Positions 51,265 to 60,285 of a stretch of DNA of 64,000 bases are shown here, piece after piece. Origin of the DNA: Lacipirellula parvula (GTDB taxonomy: Bacteria > Planctomycetota > Planctomycetia > Pirellulales > Lacipirellulaceae); NCBI RefSeq assembly GCF_009177095.1, contig NZ_AP021861.1:3144501-3208500 (forward strand). The letters run 5' to 3'. The notes beneath the pieces were generated by a model that was not told the DNA's origin, did not search any database, and saw only the letters and a program-made list of their open reading frames with translations. Each line of letters opens with the position of its first letter. The stretch's first letter is position 1. The translations under genes were made by a program, and so were the position numbers.

Positions 51265-53353
51265 GCCACGGCAGGTGACGCGATTCTTCTTGCGATTGGC
51301 GATTTGCTTCGCGCTTGGTTTGGCGGCAACTCTGCCCGTGCGCGGGTTCGCTGCGGACGATCTTGATCAACTTGAACAGCAAGCAATCTCCGCCGCGGTG
51401 AAGGCGGCCGAGAAGTCGGTCGTCCAGATTCGCACGATCGGCGGCGTCGATCAGATTGACGGAAAAACGCTCGCCCAAGGGCCGACGACCGGGGTGATCA
51501 TCAGCGATGACGGGCTGATCGTGTCGAGCGCGTTTAATTTTGCTCAACAGCCAACGTCGATTCTCGTCCGGCTCCCCAGCGGAGAACAAAAGGCTGCGCG
51601 GATTATCGGCCGCGATGAGAATCGCATGCTCGTGCTACTCAGGGTCGCTACAGACGAACCGCTCACGGCGGCCGAACCGGCGCTGCTCGGCGAGGTGCGA
51701 CCTGGCGATTCTGCGATCGCGTTGGGGCGGCCGTTCAATCCTGAGGATGTGAGCGTTTCGGTCGGCGTGGTGAGCGCGCTCAATCGGATGTTTGGTCGGG
51801 CGATTCAAACCGATGCGAACGTTTCGGCTGCGAACTATGGTGGGCCGCTGATTGATCTCGAAGGCCGCGTGCTCGGCATCTTGGCGCCGATGGCGCCGCC
51901 GTCGCCTGGAGCGAGCGAGGCCGACGTCACCGCCGGGGCAGAGTTTTACGATTCGGGGATCGGGTTTGCCGTACCGCTCGTCGACGTGCTGGCGATCGTC
52001 GACCGCTGGATCGAGGAAAAAGATTTGCATCGCGGACTGCTGGGGATTGGGCTCAAGGCGGGCAATCCGCACTCGACGGCGCCGATCGTCACCAACGTCT
52101 GGCCCCGTTCGCCGACGGCGATTGCCGGTTGGAAGGCGGACGATCGCATCGTTTCGGTCGACGGCGTGAAGGTCGACACGCAGACGGCGCTCCGCTTCCA
52201 GACGATGCCGCGTTATGCGGGCGACACGTTGGCGGTGACGTTGCGCCGCGGTTCGGGCGACAAGGCGAAGGAAATTGAAACCAAGGTTCGGCTTGCTGCG
52301 AAGCTGCCGCCGTATGCGCATCCGTTTCTGGGCGTGCTGCCCGAGCGATCGACCGCTACGGGCGATGATGAAGCGAAGGCTGAAGAGGAAGCCGACGAAA
52401 AGAAGCCGGCCGACGCAAAACCCAAGAAGGAGGACGCGGCGGGTTTCGTGATTCGCAACGTCTGGCCTGATAGCCCTGCCGACGACTCGGGGCTGCGTGC
52501 GGGCGATCGCATCGTGAAGGTTGGGGAGAAAAAGGTCGCCAGCGCCGCCGAAGCTCGCGCTGAGCTGAACGCAAAGAGTCTCGGCGACGCCGTCGAACTC
52601 CTTGCGAAACGCGGCGACGAGGAACTTGAGTTCGAAGTGGAACTGGGCGAACTACCGACCGGCGTGCTGGAAGCTTCAGACCTGCGGGCGACTGGCGCGG
52701 CGTCTGAGGAGTCGAGCAGCCTCGGCGATCCGAAGCTGCAGACGCTCAAGCTCCCCGAGATGTCGCAAACGGCCCGTTACTTCCAACCGCCGAGCGGCGG
52801 CGCGACTCCTGGGCTGTTGATTTGGCTCGGCGACGGCAAACGCGAGACCGCCGAAGCGATGGCCGCCGACTGGCAGCGCACCTGCGTCCGCGACCGACTC
52901 ACGCTGCTGATGCCCGAACCGGCCGACGCCGGCGGTTGGACGAACGACGATCTGGAATACCTGGCCCGGCTGCTGCAAACGGCGGGCAGCCGCTGGCGGA
53001 TCGACCCAAGTCGCGTCGTGATCGCCGGCGAAGGGAAGGGGGGCCAGCTGGCCTACGCCCTTGGCCTGCGGGGCCGCAAGATGATCCGCGGGGTGGCGGT
53101 CGTCGATAGCCCGTTGCCGCGAACGCTCGAAGTTCCTGAGAACAATCCGAACGAACGGCTGGCGATTCTTTCCGTCGAAACGCAAAACACGCCGCTGTCG
53201 CTGCTCATTCGGCAGGATCTCAAGAAGCTCGAAGACGTCGGCTATCCGGTGACGCAACTTGTGCGTCGCGGCGAAGAGAGCCGCTCGACGACGCTCGACG
53301 CGGCGACGCGGGCTAAGATTGGGCGTTGGATCGACGGGCTCGATAGGTTGTAA
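51248..53353 (+). CDS. S1C-protease-fold pseudoenzyme with two PDZ domains and alpha/beta-hydrolase-like C-terminus
   Basis: This 701-aa exported protein has a leader (FFLRLAICFALGLAATLPVR, to GFAA). The S1C fold is kept but the triad positions are Phe96 (DGLIVSSAFNF), Met127 (GRDENRMLVLLRV) and Tyr197 (VSAANYGGPLI). Two PDZ domains follow (about 260-345, APIVTNVWPRSPTAIAGWKA; and about 395-480, VIRNVWPDSPADDSGLRAGD), separated by a Lys/Glu/Ala linker. The C-terminal domain (about 510-700) resembles an esterase, but the nucleophile elbow reads AGEGKGGQ, lacking Ser. ATG 51248 overlaps the upstream gene by 17 bp; the longer frame is shadow sequence. Confidence 0.83.
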   Translation: MFLLSEPRQVTRFFLRLAICFALGLAATLPVRGFAADDLDQLEQQAISAAVKAAEKSVVQIRTIGGVDQIDGKTLAQGPTTGVIISDDGLIVSSAFNFAQQPTSILVRLPSGEQKAARIIGRDENRMLVLLRVATDEPLTAAEPALLGEVRPGDSAIALGRPFNPEDVSVSVGVVSALNRMFGRAIQTDANVSAANYGGPLIDLEGRVLGILAPMAPPSPGASEADVTAGAEFYDSGIGFAVPLVDVLAIVDRWIEEKDLHRGLLGIGLKAGNPHSTAPIVTNVWPRSPTAIAGWKADDRIVSVDGVKVDTQTALRFQTMPRYAGDTLAVTLRRGSGDKAKEIETKVRLAAKLPPYAHPFLGVLPERSTATGDDEAKAEEEADEKKPADAKPKKEDAAGFVIRNVWPDSPADDSGLRAGDRIVKVGEKKVASAAEARAELNAKSLGDAVELLAKRGDEELEFEVELGELPTGVLEASDLRATGAASEESSSLGDPKLQTLKLPEMSQTARYFQPPSGGATPGLLIWLGDGKRETAEAMAADWQRTCVRDRLTLLMPEPADAGGWTNDDLEYLARLLQTAGSRWRIDPSRVVIAGEGKGGQLAYALGLRGRKMIRGVAVVDSPLPRTLEVPENNPNERLAILSVETQNTPLSLLIRQDLKKLEDVGYPVTQLVRRGEESRSTTLDAATRAKIGRWIDGLDRL

Positions 53354-53363
53354 GACAGCGCGC

Positions 53364-54473
53364 TTACGGCGTTTCGGCCGGCGCCGCTTGGGCAGCGCCT
53401 GTTGCGGGCTGAGCGGCTCTCGCCTTCCTGCGTTCGGCTTGGCGCGCCTTATCCTTTCGTCGATGTTCGCGCAGGCCGCGGTAAGCTTCCGCGGCCATTA
53501 CGTCTTTAACCGGAAACTCGCCGAGGTCGCCGACAGGCACTCGCCGTTCGGGCGTGAGCAACAGCATCTGCCAAGCGCGCGTCTGATCGACATGCCCCTT
53601 TGCATCGCGTAGTTCCTTAAGACTGCTGAGTTGAGTGATCTCTTCCCAAGATTGGCCTGAACTCTCTAAGAATTCAGTGAGGGACAGCAGACGAGCAGGT
53701 GGGTCGATGTTGCCATTGCTCCAAGAACCATGGACCGGGACCGTGATTTCCGTCTCGCGCGGTCGAACCACGGCGCCGCCGAAGCCCATCAAGTTGTCAT
53801 AGCAAAAGACGCCGATGTACAGCTCGCGATCGTTTGGTAGACCGACGAAGGTCGACCGCGGCTGGGAGTAGTGAGTCGCCGCAATGATATGGCGATTGAA
53901 TTCATCGCCCCAGCCGTAGTAGCCAAGGACCGGATCGAGCCGCATCGGCGCCGTGCTCACGAAGATGAACATTGGTTCGTCGTTGGGATCGAGACTCACG
54001 GTGAGTTGCCGCGTGCCCAGCTCTTTGATGAGGGCATCGGTCGTTTCTCCGGGACGCACGACAACGTTTTCCGCCGTCCCGTGAGCCAGGGTCACGGCGC
54101 TGGGGAACTTGGCGCACTGCTTCATGCTCTGCATGCCGTTCACGCCCGCCCATGACTGCACAAGCAGTCGATACTCGCCGGCCGGCATGTCAGGGATCTC
54201 GAAAGTGGAGCCCTCGCTCGTGACGCAGTGCCAGAGGCTTTCAGGGCCTTGGAAGTCGCCGGCACGCAGAGGTTGACGAGTCTCAGCCGCCAACGGCAGC
54301 CCCGACTTCGGATCGCAAACAATCACGACTGCGGATCCAACCTGCCGCTGCTGGTGGTCCGCGGTGAGCAGCATTCCGCGAATCGCGCCGGGCTTGGCCT
54401 CTTCCGCTGAGGCGTTTGCGGCGATTACGAGGAACGATGCCGAGATAAACAAAACGCCGAATTGATTCCGCAT
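53364..54473 (-). CDS. Exported hypothetical protein, carboxypeptidase-regulatory-like
   Basis: This 369-aa protein has a signal peptide (MRNQFGVLFISASFLVIAAN, to ASA). An Ig-like domain follows (GAIRGMLLTADHQQRQVGSA, TFEIPDMPAGEYRLLVQS), then a second beta domain (LTVSLDPNDEPMFIFVST) and a basic, Ala-rich C-terminus (RKDKARQAERRKARAAQP). The ATG at 54473 has GGGAG 6 nt upstream and begins the leader. It lies 53 bp behind the lipoprotein gene at 54527, probably in one transcript. Convergent with the protease cluster. Confidence 0.72.
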   Translation of the reverse strand: MRNQFGVLFISASFLVIAANASAEEAKPGAIRGMLLTADHQQRQVGSAVVIVCDPKSGLPLAAETRQPLRAGDFQGPESLWHCVTSEGSTFEIPDMPAGEYRLLVQSWAGVNGMQSMKQCAKFPSAVTLAHGTAENVVVRPGETTDALIKELGTRQLTVSLDPNDEPMFIFVSTAPMRLDPVLGYYGWGDEFNRHIIAATHYSQPRSTFVGLPNDRELYIGVFCYDNLMGFGGAVVRPRETEITVPVHGSWSNGNIDPPARLLSLTEFLESSGQSWEEITQLSSLKELRDAKGHVDQTRAWQMLLLTPERRVPVGDLGEFPVKDVMAAEAYRGLREHRRKDKARQAERRKARAAQPATGAAQAAPAETP

Positions 54474-54526
54474 CGCTAACTCCCGCACGATGTACAGACT
54501 CAATGAATTCCGGCGGGCGGCGCCGC

Positions 54527-55606
54527 TTACTTGTCAGTCTCAGCCGCTCGCTCTGCCTCCAGCTTTTTCTTTTGCTCCGCCCATCGCTTCTCCATCTCCG
54601 CGAATTCCTCGGCGGTGGTGAACTTCAGCGTCAGTCGCGTGAAGTCGTCGACGGGGCGGAAGTTGATCTCGAGCATTTCGCCCGCTTTGTTGCGGTAGAT
54701 AACGAACGACTCGAAGTCTTGCTCCGTGGGGTGGTCGAGCGTCGGCTCCCAGCCGAGTTTGCCGAGGCTTTCGCGGTACCACTTGTCGGCCGCGGCGAGG
54801 TCGCCGGGGTATTCGACGTACAACTGCACCGGCGGCTCGGAGTATTGCACGGCCTTCGCATCGGCGGGAGCGGGGAGTTCGGCGGAGAGAAGCTCCGTGA
54901 AGTAGGTGACGACCGTCTTCCCCTCTTGTGCAGGCGCCGTGGCGGTGGTGGCGAGCAGGCGGACGGCGTTCTTGCGGTAGAACCGCGTGTCGCCGGCCGT
55001 GCCGTACGTTTCCCAGCCGGCGGCTTGCAGGTCTTTGTCGATCGCCATCGAGACCGCTGCGACGCCGTCGGGCGTGACGTACGCGAGGCTCGCCGGCATG
55101 TCGTAGAGAACCTCCGCATTCGGGGGCTTCGGCAGCGTGCTGAGCGTGAGGTTGCCGAGGTTCGACGCGAAGACCATCGTCGCGGGCTTGTCGCCGCCGG
55201 CAACTTGCGACGCCTGCAGCGTGACGGTAAAGCCGTCGCGCGTGAACGAGCCGCTGCCCGATTCTTCGGTGATCGACTCGTGAGGCGAGATCTCCCAACC
55301 GGCGTCGACGAGTTGCTTCTGGTGGAACTCGTAAGCCGCCTTCGGTGAACAAGGCGCTTGGTAGGCGAGTCGCGCGACCGAGCGGCCGCCCGGATTCTCG
55401 CTGCCGGCGACAAGCGGCAACGTCCGCAGGTCGATCACCTTCACGGCTTCGGCGACGGTGGGCGGCGTAGCGTTCGGCGTGCTCGCCGAGGCCGTTTGGG
55501 AAGCCTGTGCGTCGCCGTTTGGAGCAGCCCGACCGCAGCCAGCGCATTCCAGTAACAGCGCAAGGCCCAGACCAGACGCGACGAGTCCGAATCGTTCGGA
55601 GAACAT
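54527..55606 (-). CDS. Lipoprotein with repeated DxGW-type domains
   Basis: This 359-aa protein has a lipobox (ALLLECAGC, with Cys near residue 24) and is therefore lipid-anchored. Three similar segments follow: KAAYEFHQKQLVDAGWEISP, VSMAIDKDLQAAGWETYG and ADKWYRESLGKLGWEPTLD. Each is followed by strands (FTRDGFTVTLQ, DTRFYRKNAVRLL, FVIYRNKAGEMLEIN), a repeated alpha/beta module seen in small planctomycete secreted proteins. A charged helix closes it (EEFAEMEKRWAEQKKKLEAE). Start 55606 is chosen for the lipoprotein signal. Function unknown. Confidence 0.75.
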   Translation of the reverse strand: MFSERFGLVASGLGLALLLECAGCGRAAPNGDAQASQTASASTPNATPPTVAEAVKVIDLRTLPLVAGSENPGGRSVARLAYQAPCSPKAAYEFHQKQLVDAGWEISPHESITEESGSGSFTRDGFTVTLQASQVAGGDKPATMVFASNLGNLTLSTLPKPPNAEVLYDMPASLAYVTPDGVAAVSMAIDKDLQAAGWETYGTAGDTRFYRKNAVRLLATTATAPAQEGKTVVTYFTELLSAELPAPADAKAVQYSEPPVQLYVEYPGDLAAADKWYRESLGKLGWEPTLDHPTEQDFESFVIYRNKAGEMLEINFRPVDDFTRLTLKFTTAEEFAEMEKRWAEQKKKLEAERAAETDK

Positions 55607-55699
55607 GATTCCAACGAGGCGTTTCGGCCCCGATCCTTGGTGCTTACGCCTCAATCCGTCTAACTGCCTAATCGCCGCGAGCCGACTCGCAACATGCGG

Positions 55700-57517
55700 C
55701 TACACTAACGTCTCAGTCTTTCGCGGGTCAGCCGCGCCGTCGACGCCGAGATCGACTTCCGGCGACGCATCGTTGTGGATGTCGAACCATTCCTTCTTGA
55801 ACTCGATCCGCTTCCCTTGCTTCATCGCGATGTTCGACGTGAGGGCGATGATCGCGTCGGCCATGGCGACCTTGGCGCCGCACTTTGGTTGGTTCTGCGG
55901 CGAAGGATTGCGGATGCACCAGGCCCAGTGCTCCATTTCTTCCTTGTAACCGCGGCTGACGTTCTTCGTCGCCGCTGCAGCCGCCGCGACCGGCGGACCG
56001 CCGCCGGTTTCGTAGGTGCTCATGGCCGCTTTCTTGCCGCCTTCATTCACCTGGATCTTGGTGTTCGCGTCGCCGCTCTTGTAGAGCATTACTTCGGATT
56101 CGCGATCGAGGACCAGCGTGCCGCCGGTGCCGAGGACGACTTCGCCGTAGCCGCCGAAACCGTTGCCGTTGATCGACGAGTAAGTGACGACGATCTTACT
56201 GTTCGGATCCTTGACGTCTTTCTGCTTTTGAATGTCCTCGTAGTAGTTCTTACCGGGGAATTCGAAGTTGCAGTGGACGTGATCGTCGACGTCGCGGTCA
56301 GCGGGGAACAACGAACGGAAGCCGATGCCTTGGACGGCGATCGGGTAGACCTTCACGCCGTCATTCGCCTGCGAGCTGACGAAGATGCTTGAGGCGTCGA
56401 GTTGGTGGCTGCCGAGCTCAGCCATTAGGCCGGCGCCGGTGCGGTCCCACAACCGCCAACGAATCAGCTCTTCGAGGGCCGAGCGCTTGTTGCCGTTGGC
56501 GAGCGTTTTCGACTCGTAGCCGTAGGTTTTGCCGGCGTCGAGCTCGATCGAAATGTCGGCGAGTTGCTTCTCGATTTGCGCGAGCTTCGCCTTCTGCAGG
56601 TCGATGTCGCTGCCCTTGGCGTTTTTCAGGGCGCCCTTGGCGGCGCGGAGCTTCGTGTAAAGCGGGTGAGCCGCGACGAGGGCCGCCTTCGCCTTATTGT
56701 CGCCTGCTCTCTCTGCATCGACGATCGCAGCGTCGAAGACGTCGTATTTGTAGTCGGCCGCTTCGGGAAGTGGCGGGCACCAGCTATCGTTGCCGGGCAA
56801 GTTGCCTCGGTGCCACTGGGCGCGAATGTGGTGGAGCTCGCCGAGCAGGCCGCGGCGGATTTGATCGACCGCGTTCGCATAGAGGACGCTGTAGTGGCGT
56901 TGATGACCGACAGCGAAGACGATCGGGTCGCCGTTCGCGGCCTTCGACTGTTCGGCGAGGCGGCCCATCTCCTTACATCGGGAGACGGTTTGCCCCATCA
57001 GCTTTTCGGTGAGGACGTGCTTGCCGGCCCGCATCGCCTTAAACGCGGCGACGTCGTGAAGCCACAAGGGGAGAGCGATGATCACTGCTTCGACGTTTGG
57101 ATCGTCGATCAGCTCTTGGTAGTCGCCCGCGTAGACCGTAATGTGCTTCTTCGCATCAGCTTCGTCGGCGTAGCCGTATTGCTTGATGAGGCCTGGCCGA
57201 GCGCCGATGTTGTCCTGGTCGCCATGGAAGGCGCGATGTTGGTTGTAGGGACGAATGTCGGCGATGGCGACGACGTCGAGGTACTCAGGATTGAGCGCGC
57301 CGATCAGGACGCTGCCCTCGTCGCCGGTGCCGATGATGCCGATGCGGAGCGGCTCTTCGACCTTGGCGCCGTAGCCGAAGTACATGGCGCCGAGGCTGCC
57401 TGCGGCAATCGTGCCGGCGGCGAGGCCCATCATCATCTCGCGACGATTGAGGTCGGAGCCGACGGCCTCGTTGAAGTTCTGCTTGCCGATGTCGCGTTGT
57501 TCAGGCGTAAGATTCAT
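55700..57517 (-). CDS. Gfo/Idh/MocA-family oxidoreductase with Tat-like leader
   Basis: This 605-aa protein has a leader, LNRREMMMGLAAGTIAAGSL, that resembles a twin-arginine signal. A Rossmann fold (RIGIIGTGDEGSVLIG, about 58-75) and the family's EK-containing segment (HVLTEKLMGQTVSRCKEMGR) follow. The C-terminal dehydrogenase domain shows RGLLGELHHIRAQWHRG and LAELGSHQLDASSIF-like LMAELGSHQLDA. These exported NAD(P)-linked sugar or cyclitol dehydrogenases are expanded in planctomycetes. AAGGAG lies about 11 nt upstream and the start is 2 bp from the DoxX stop, so the two are co-transcribed. The substrate is unknown. Confidence 0.9.
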   Translation of the reverse strand: MNLTPEQRDIGKQNFNEAVGSDLNRREMMMGLAAGTIAAGSLGAMYFGYGAKVEEPLRIGIIGTGDEGSVLIGALNPEYLDVVAIADIRPYNQHRAFHGDQDNIGARPGLIKQYGYADEADAKKHITVYAGDYQELIDDPNVEAVIIALPLWLHDVAAFKAMRAGKHVLTEKLMGQTVSRCKEMGRLAEQSKAANGDPIVFAVGHQRHYSVLYANAVDQIRRGLLGELHHIRAQWHRGNLPGNDSWCPPLPEAADYKYDVFDAAIVDAERAGDNKAKAALVAAHPLYTKLRAAKGALKNAKGSDIDLQKAKLAQIEKQLADISIELDAGKTYGYESKTLANGNKRSALEELIRWRLWDRTGAGLMAELGSHQLDASSIFVSSQANDGVKVYPIAVQGIGFRSLFPADRDVDDHVHCNFEFPGKNYYEDIQKQKDVKDPNSKIVVTYSSINGNGFGGYGEVVLGTGGTLVLDRESEVMLYKSGDANTKIQVNEGGKKAAMSTYETGGGPPVAAAAAATKNVSRGYKEEMEHWAWCIRNPSPQNQPKCGAKVAMADAIIALTSNIAMKQGKRIEFKKEWFDIHNDASPEVDLGVDGAADPRKTETLV

Positions 57518-57519
57518 GA

Positions 57520-58653
57520 CTAAACAGACTCCTTGCGGCTGCAGCACTTACCGGTGATGCGGCTGATGAAATAATCGAGACCCGCGTAGCGTCCTGCCGA
57601 GGAGGCGAAGATGACGGCGAACGCGGCGATCTCGACGAGCTGGAAATAAAACACGGGGTTGTTACTTCCGGCGACCCACGGCGGTTGCGTGGCGATAACC
57701 GAAAGCAAGAAGGCGATGCCCGCCACCGCTGCGACTCGCGTGAAGAGTCCCAGAAGGAGGCAGACGCCCGTGCCGATGATCAGTGCGGTGACCGCGACAT
57801 TGAGCTGGTGAAGTTTACGCGCGTCCTCGTCGACGAGGGCTTCGTCGACAAGTTTCGAAGTGGCGGGATCTTCCGCTTGTTCGACGGTGATGATTTGGCG
57901 AAGGTCGCCCTTGTAGCCGTCTTCGATCGAACGAACCTCGGCAATCCAAGCGCCGCTGGCGGCTTTCGTCTCGGCCGATTTCTCGCTGATGCGAGTTCCC
58001 AGGAACGGCAGGCTCACCGAGCCGGCTTCGTTTTTCATTTGCTCGAGCCGGTAGAGCTCGTGCTCCCACTCCGCGATCGCGTCGGTTTGCGATTCAAGGT
58101 AATCAGCCAACTGCTGATGACGGTAGTCGAGGGCAGCGGCCGCGGCGGCCCGCTGATCGTCTGAGAGGCCGGGGATGATTACGAACTGGTCGTGCGCGCT
58201 GCGCCAACCATCCTCAATCCGATCGGCCCAGTCATAGTAGGGCGAGTGGGGGGGAAACTCGATCGGCGCCGGTTGCTTCTTGGCGAGGGCGGCTTTGCGG
58301 CGAGAGGCATAGTCAGCCTCCCATTTCGCGCGGGCGGTCAGTTCGTCCTCGGTCGAGGGACGGGCCTGCCGCGGAACAGCGAGGTGCTTTTCCCAGTCGT
58401 AGACGTTGGGGAGCGTTTCCTTGATCATCTTCGCCGCGGGGCCGACGGCCATCCGCAACATTGGCTCGGATGAGAAGACGAGCGTCGTCTGCCCGGTTTC
58501 CGGGTTGTAGGCGAGTTTCTTCGTCCCTTCGCGGTAGAAGTGCCAGCCGGTGGCCAAGCGAAGGACGATCAGGGCGATGACGAGGCCGGTTGGCAAGTAC
58601 ACCGCGGGGCGTACTGGGGCCGGCTTCGGTTCATCATGATGGGGATGGGCCAT
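57520..58653 (-). CDS. DoxX-family membrane protein
   Basis: This 377-aa protein has a first helix (YLPTGLVIALIVLRLATGW) and a long periplasmic or cytosolic insert (about 50-280) with coiled-coil character. Three C-terminal helices follow (VTALIIGTGVCLLLGLFTRV, AVAGIAFLLSVIATQ, LVEIAAFAVIFASSAGRYAG). The DoxX hallmarks FTRVAAVAGIAFL and GRYAGLDYF are clear. The insert is large for the family, as in other planctomycete DoxX proteins. It precedes the Gfo/Idh/MocA gene by 2 bp, suggesting an electron-transfer partnership (inference). Confidence 0.85.
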   Translation of the reverse strand: MAHPHHDEPKPAPVRPAVYLPTGLVIALIVLRLATGWHFYREGTKKLAYNPETGQTTLVFSSEPMLRMAVGPAAKMIKETLPNVYDWEKHLAVPRQARPSTEDELTARAKWEADYASRRKAALAKKQPAPIEFPPHSPYYDWADRIEDGWRSAHDQFVIIPGLSDDQRAAAAAALDYRHQQLADYLESQTDAIAEWEHELYRLEQMKNEAGSVSLPFLGTRISEKSAETKAASGAWIAEVRSIEDGYKGDLRQIITVEQAEDPATSKLVDEALVDEDARKLHQLNVAVTALIIGTGVCLLLGLFTRVAAVAGIAFLLSVIATQPPWVAGSNNPVFYFQLVEIAAFAVIFASSAGRYAGLDYFISRITGKCCSRKESV

Positions 58654-58939
58654 GGCGCTTGTGGGTTGAGCGGAGCCGCGTCTGGATTAGGCGACGAACG
58701 TCGCAGTCGGTTGTCGCACAGACGCGAGGGAGATGCAGTAAAAGGGCACGTTGGCTGGACGCTTAGCCCTGCAGGGGAAGTCGCCTTCACCCACCTGCCC
58801 ACGCCGCCCCGGTAACGATATTCTACGAAACAGGTTGCCTACGCTCTAGGGTATGGCGCCCCGCCAGCCCGATCCAGCAAAATCAGTCACTCACGAACCT
58901 ATAGCGGTCGTTTCTCCGAACGCCGTGAAAGTGTTTCTC

Positions 58940-59917
58940 ATGCGAATTGTTCTCTGCTACCCGGTTGAATCGCAACACATCGCCCGCATCCAGAGCGTTT
59001 GGCCGGAGGCCGAACTGGTCGACGCCGGGCAGGAGCGGATCGCCGCACAACTGCCGACCGCCGACATCTACTGTGGGCACGCGAAGGTGCCGGTGCCATG
59101 GGACGAGGTGGTGGCCGGCGGCCGATTGCAGTGGATCCAATCGTCGGCCGCGGGCCTCGACCACTGCCTCGTACCGAGCGTGGTCGATAGCACCATTACG
59201 GTCACAAGTGCCTCGGGGGTTCTGGCGAAACAGGTCGCGGACCAAACTTTTGCGTTGTTGCTCGGGGTTTTGCGGAATTTGCCGACGTATTTCCGGGCCA
59301 AAGAGGCGCGGGAGTTCATCCGCCGCCCGACCCGCGACTTGTACGGGGCCCGCGTCGGCATCGTCGGCTTGGGGGGGAACGGCCGGCTGTTGGCGAGATT
59401 GCTCAAGGCGTTCGATTGCTCAGTGATCGCCACCGATTGGTTTCCGGAGCAAAAGTCGCCGTTCGTTGACGAGATTTTGCCGGCCGACCGCGTGGACGAT
59501 TTGTTGCCACGCGTTGATGTGTTGATCCTGGCGGCGCCGCTGACCGACCACACCCGCGGGCTGATCGACGCCCGTCGGTTGCGGATGTTGCCGGCCGGGG
59601 CCGTAGTGATCAACGTCGCCCGCGGGCCGATCATCGTCGAAAGCGATTTGGTGGAGGTATTGAACTCGGGCCACCTGTGGGGCGCGGGCGTCGACGTTAC
59701 CCAGGTGGAGCCGTTGCCGAACGACAGTCAGTTGTGGGCGGTTCCAAATGTGATCATCACGCCTCACGTCGGCGGGCAGCGAGCGAGCCGCATCGACGAC
59801 ATGACGGATCTGTTCTGCGAAAACCTGCGGCGCTACCGCGCCGGCAAACCCTTGGCGAACCTCGTCGACAAGCGGTTGGGATTCCCCGAGCCGAGCCAAA
59901 TCTACGGCGCGGTGTGA
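58940..59917 (+). CDS. D-isomer-specific 2-hydroxyacid dehydrogenase
   Basis: This 325-aa cytosolic enzyme has the family layout: a substrate domain (1-95), then a NAD-binding domain with VGIVGLGGNGRLLARL. The catalytic Arg is in NVARGPIIVESDL, the Glu in TQVEPLPND and the His in ITPHVGGQRA. It reduces a 2-oxoacid or oxidises a D-2-hydroxyacid with NAD(H); the exact substrate is not predictable. ATG 58940 is chosen because MRIVLCYP opens the first beta strand; upstream in-frame codons look non-coding. A class 1 REP palindrome lies 11 bp after the stop. Confidence 0.9.
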   Translation: MRIVLCYPVESQHIARIQSVWPEAELVDAGQERIAAQLPTADIYCGHAKVPVPWDEVVAGGRLQWIQSSAAGLDHCLVPSVVDSTITVTSASGVLAKQVADQTFALLLGVLRNLPTYFRAKEAREFIRRPTRDLYGARVGIVGLGGNGRLLARLLKAFDCSVIATDWFPEQKSPFVDEILPADRVDDLLPRVDVLILAAPLTDHTRGLIDARRLRMLPAGAVVINVARGPIIVESDLVEVLNSGHLWGAGVDVTQVEPLPNDSQLWAVPNVIITPHVGGQRASRIDDMTDLFCENLRRYRAGKPLANLVDKRLGFPEPSQIYGAV

Positions 59918-60285
59918 GTGCCCCCACAAAGCCGCGACCGGTGGTCGCGGTCCGGTAACTTCACCATTACCATCCCACATCCGTGGCAGCGCGCATCGCC
60001 CCCCGCGTCGAAGCCTCTCAGCGCCACGAAGTCAATTGCGAATTCCCGCACCAAGATTGCGTGTTTTGTTGCGAAAGTGTCTACAGAATAGGCAGTTTGC
60101 GTAGACTTCCGATCTGGACCGCGGCATCACCCGCTGCGTAATATAGAGGTGTTAGCAGGCGGCCCGCGCAGTCGGATCGCCAAGCGCCGCGTGATGAGCC
60201 GCACCAAATTCGACCAGGAGGGATTCTGGCGCCAAGGTGCGAACCTCGAGCTCGTCCGCCGCGACTTATCTTTCGAAGGACAACT
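59918..60285. other. Intergenic region with one REP palindrome
   Basis: Apart from the repeat at 59928-59950 nothing is recognised. The 3' end holds the ribosome site of the kinase gene (AAGGA, 5 nt before the ATG). Confidence 0.45.
59928..59950. repeat. REP-like palindrome, class 1 (single unit)
   Basis: AAAGCCGCGACCGGTGGTCG followed by CGG, the left-hand unit of the class 1 pair without a right-hand partner nearby. Confidence 0.7.
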
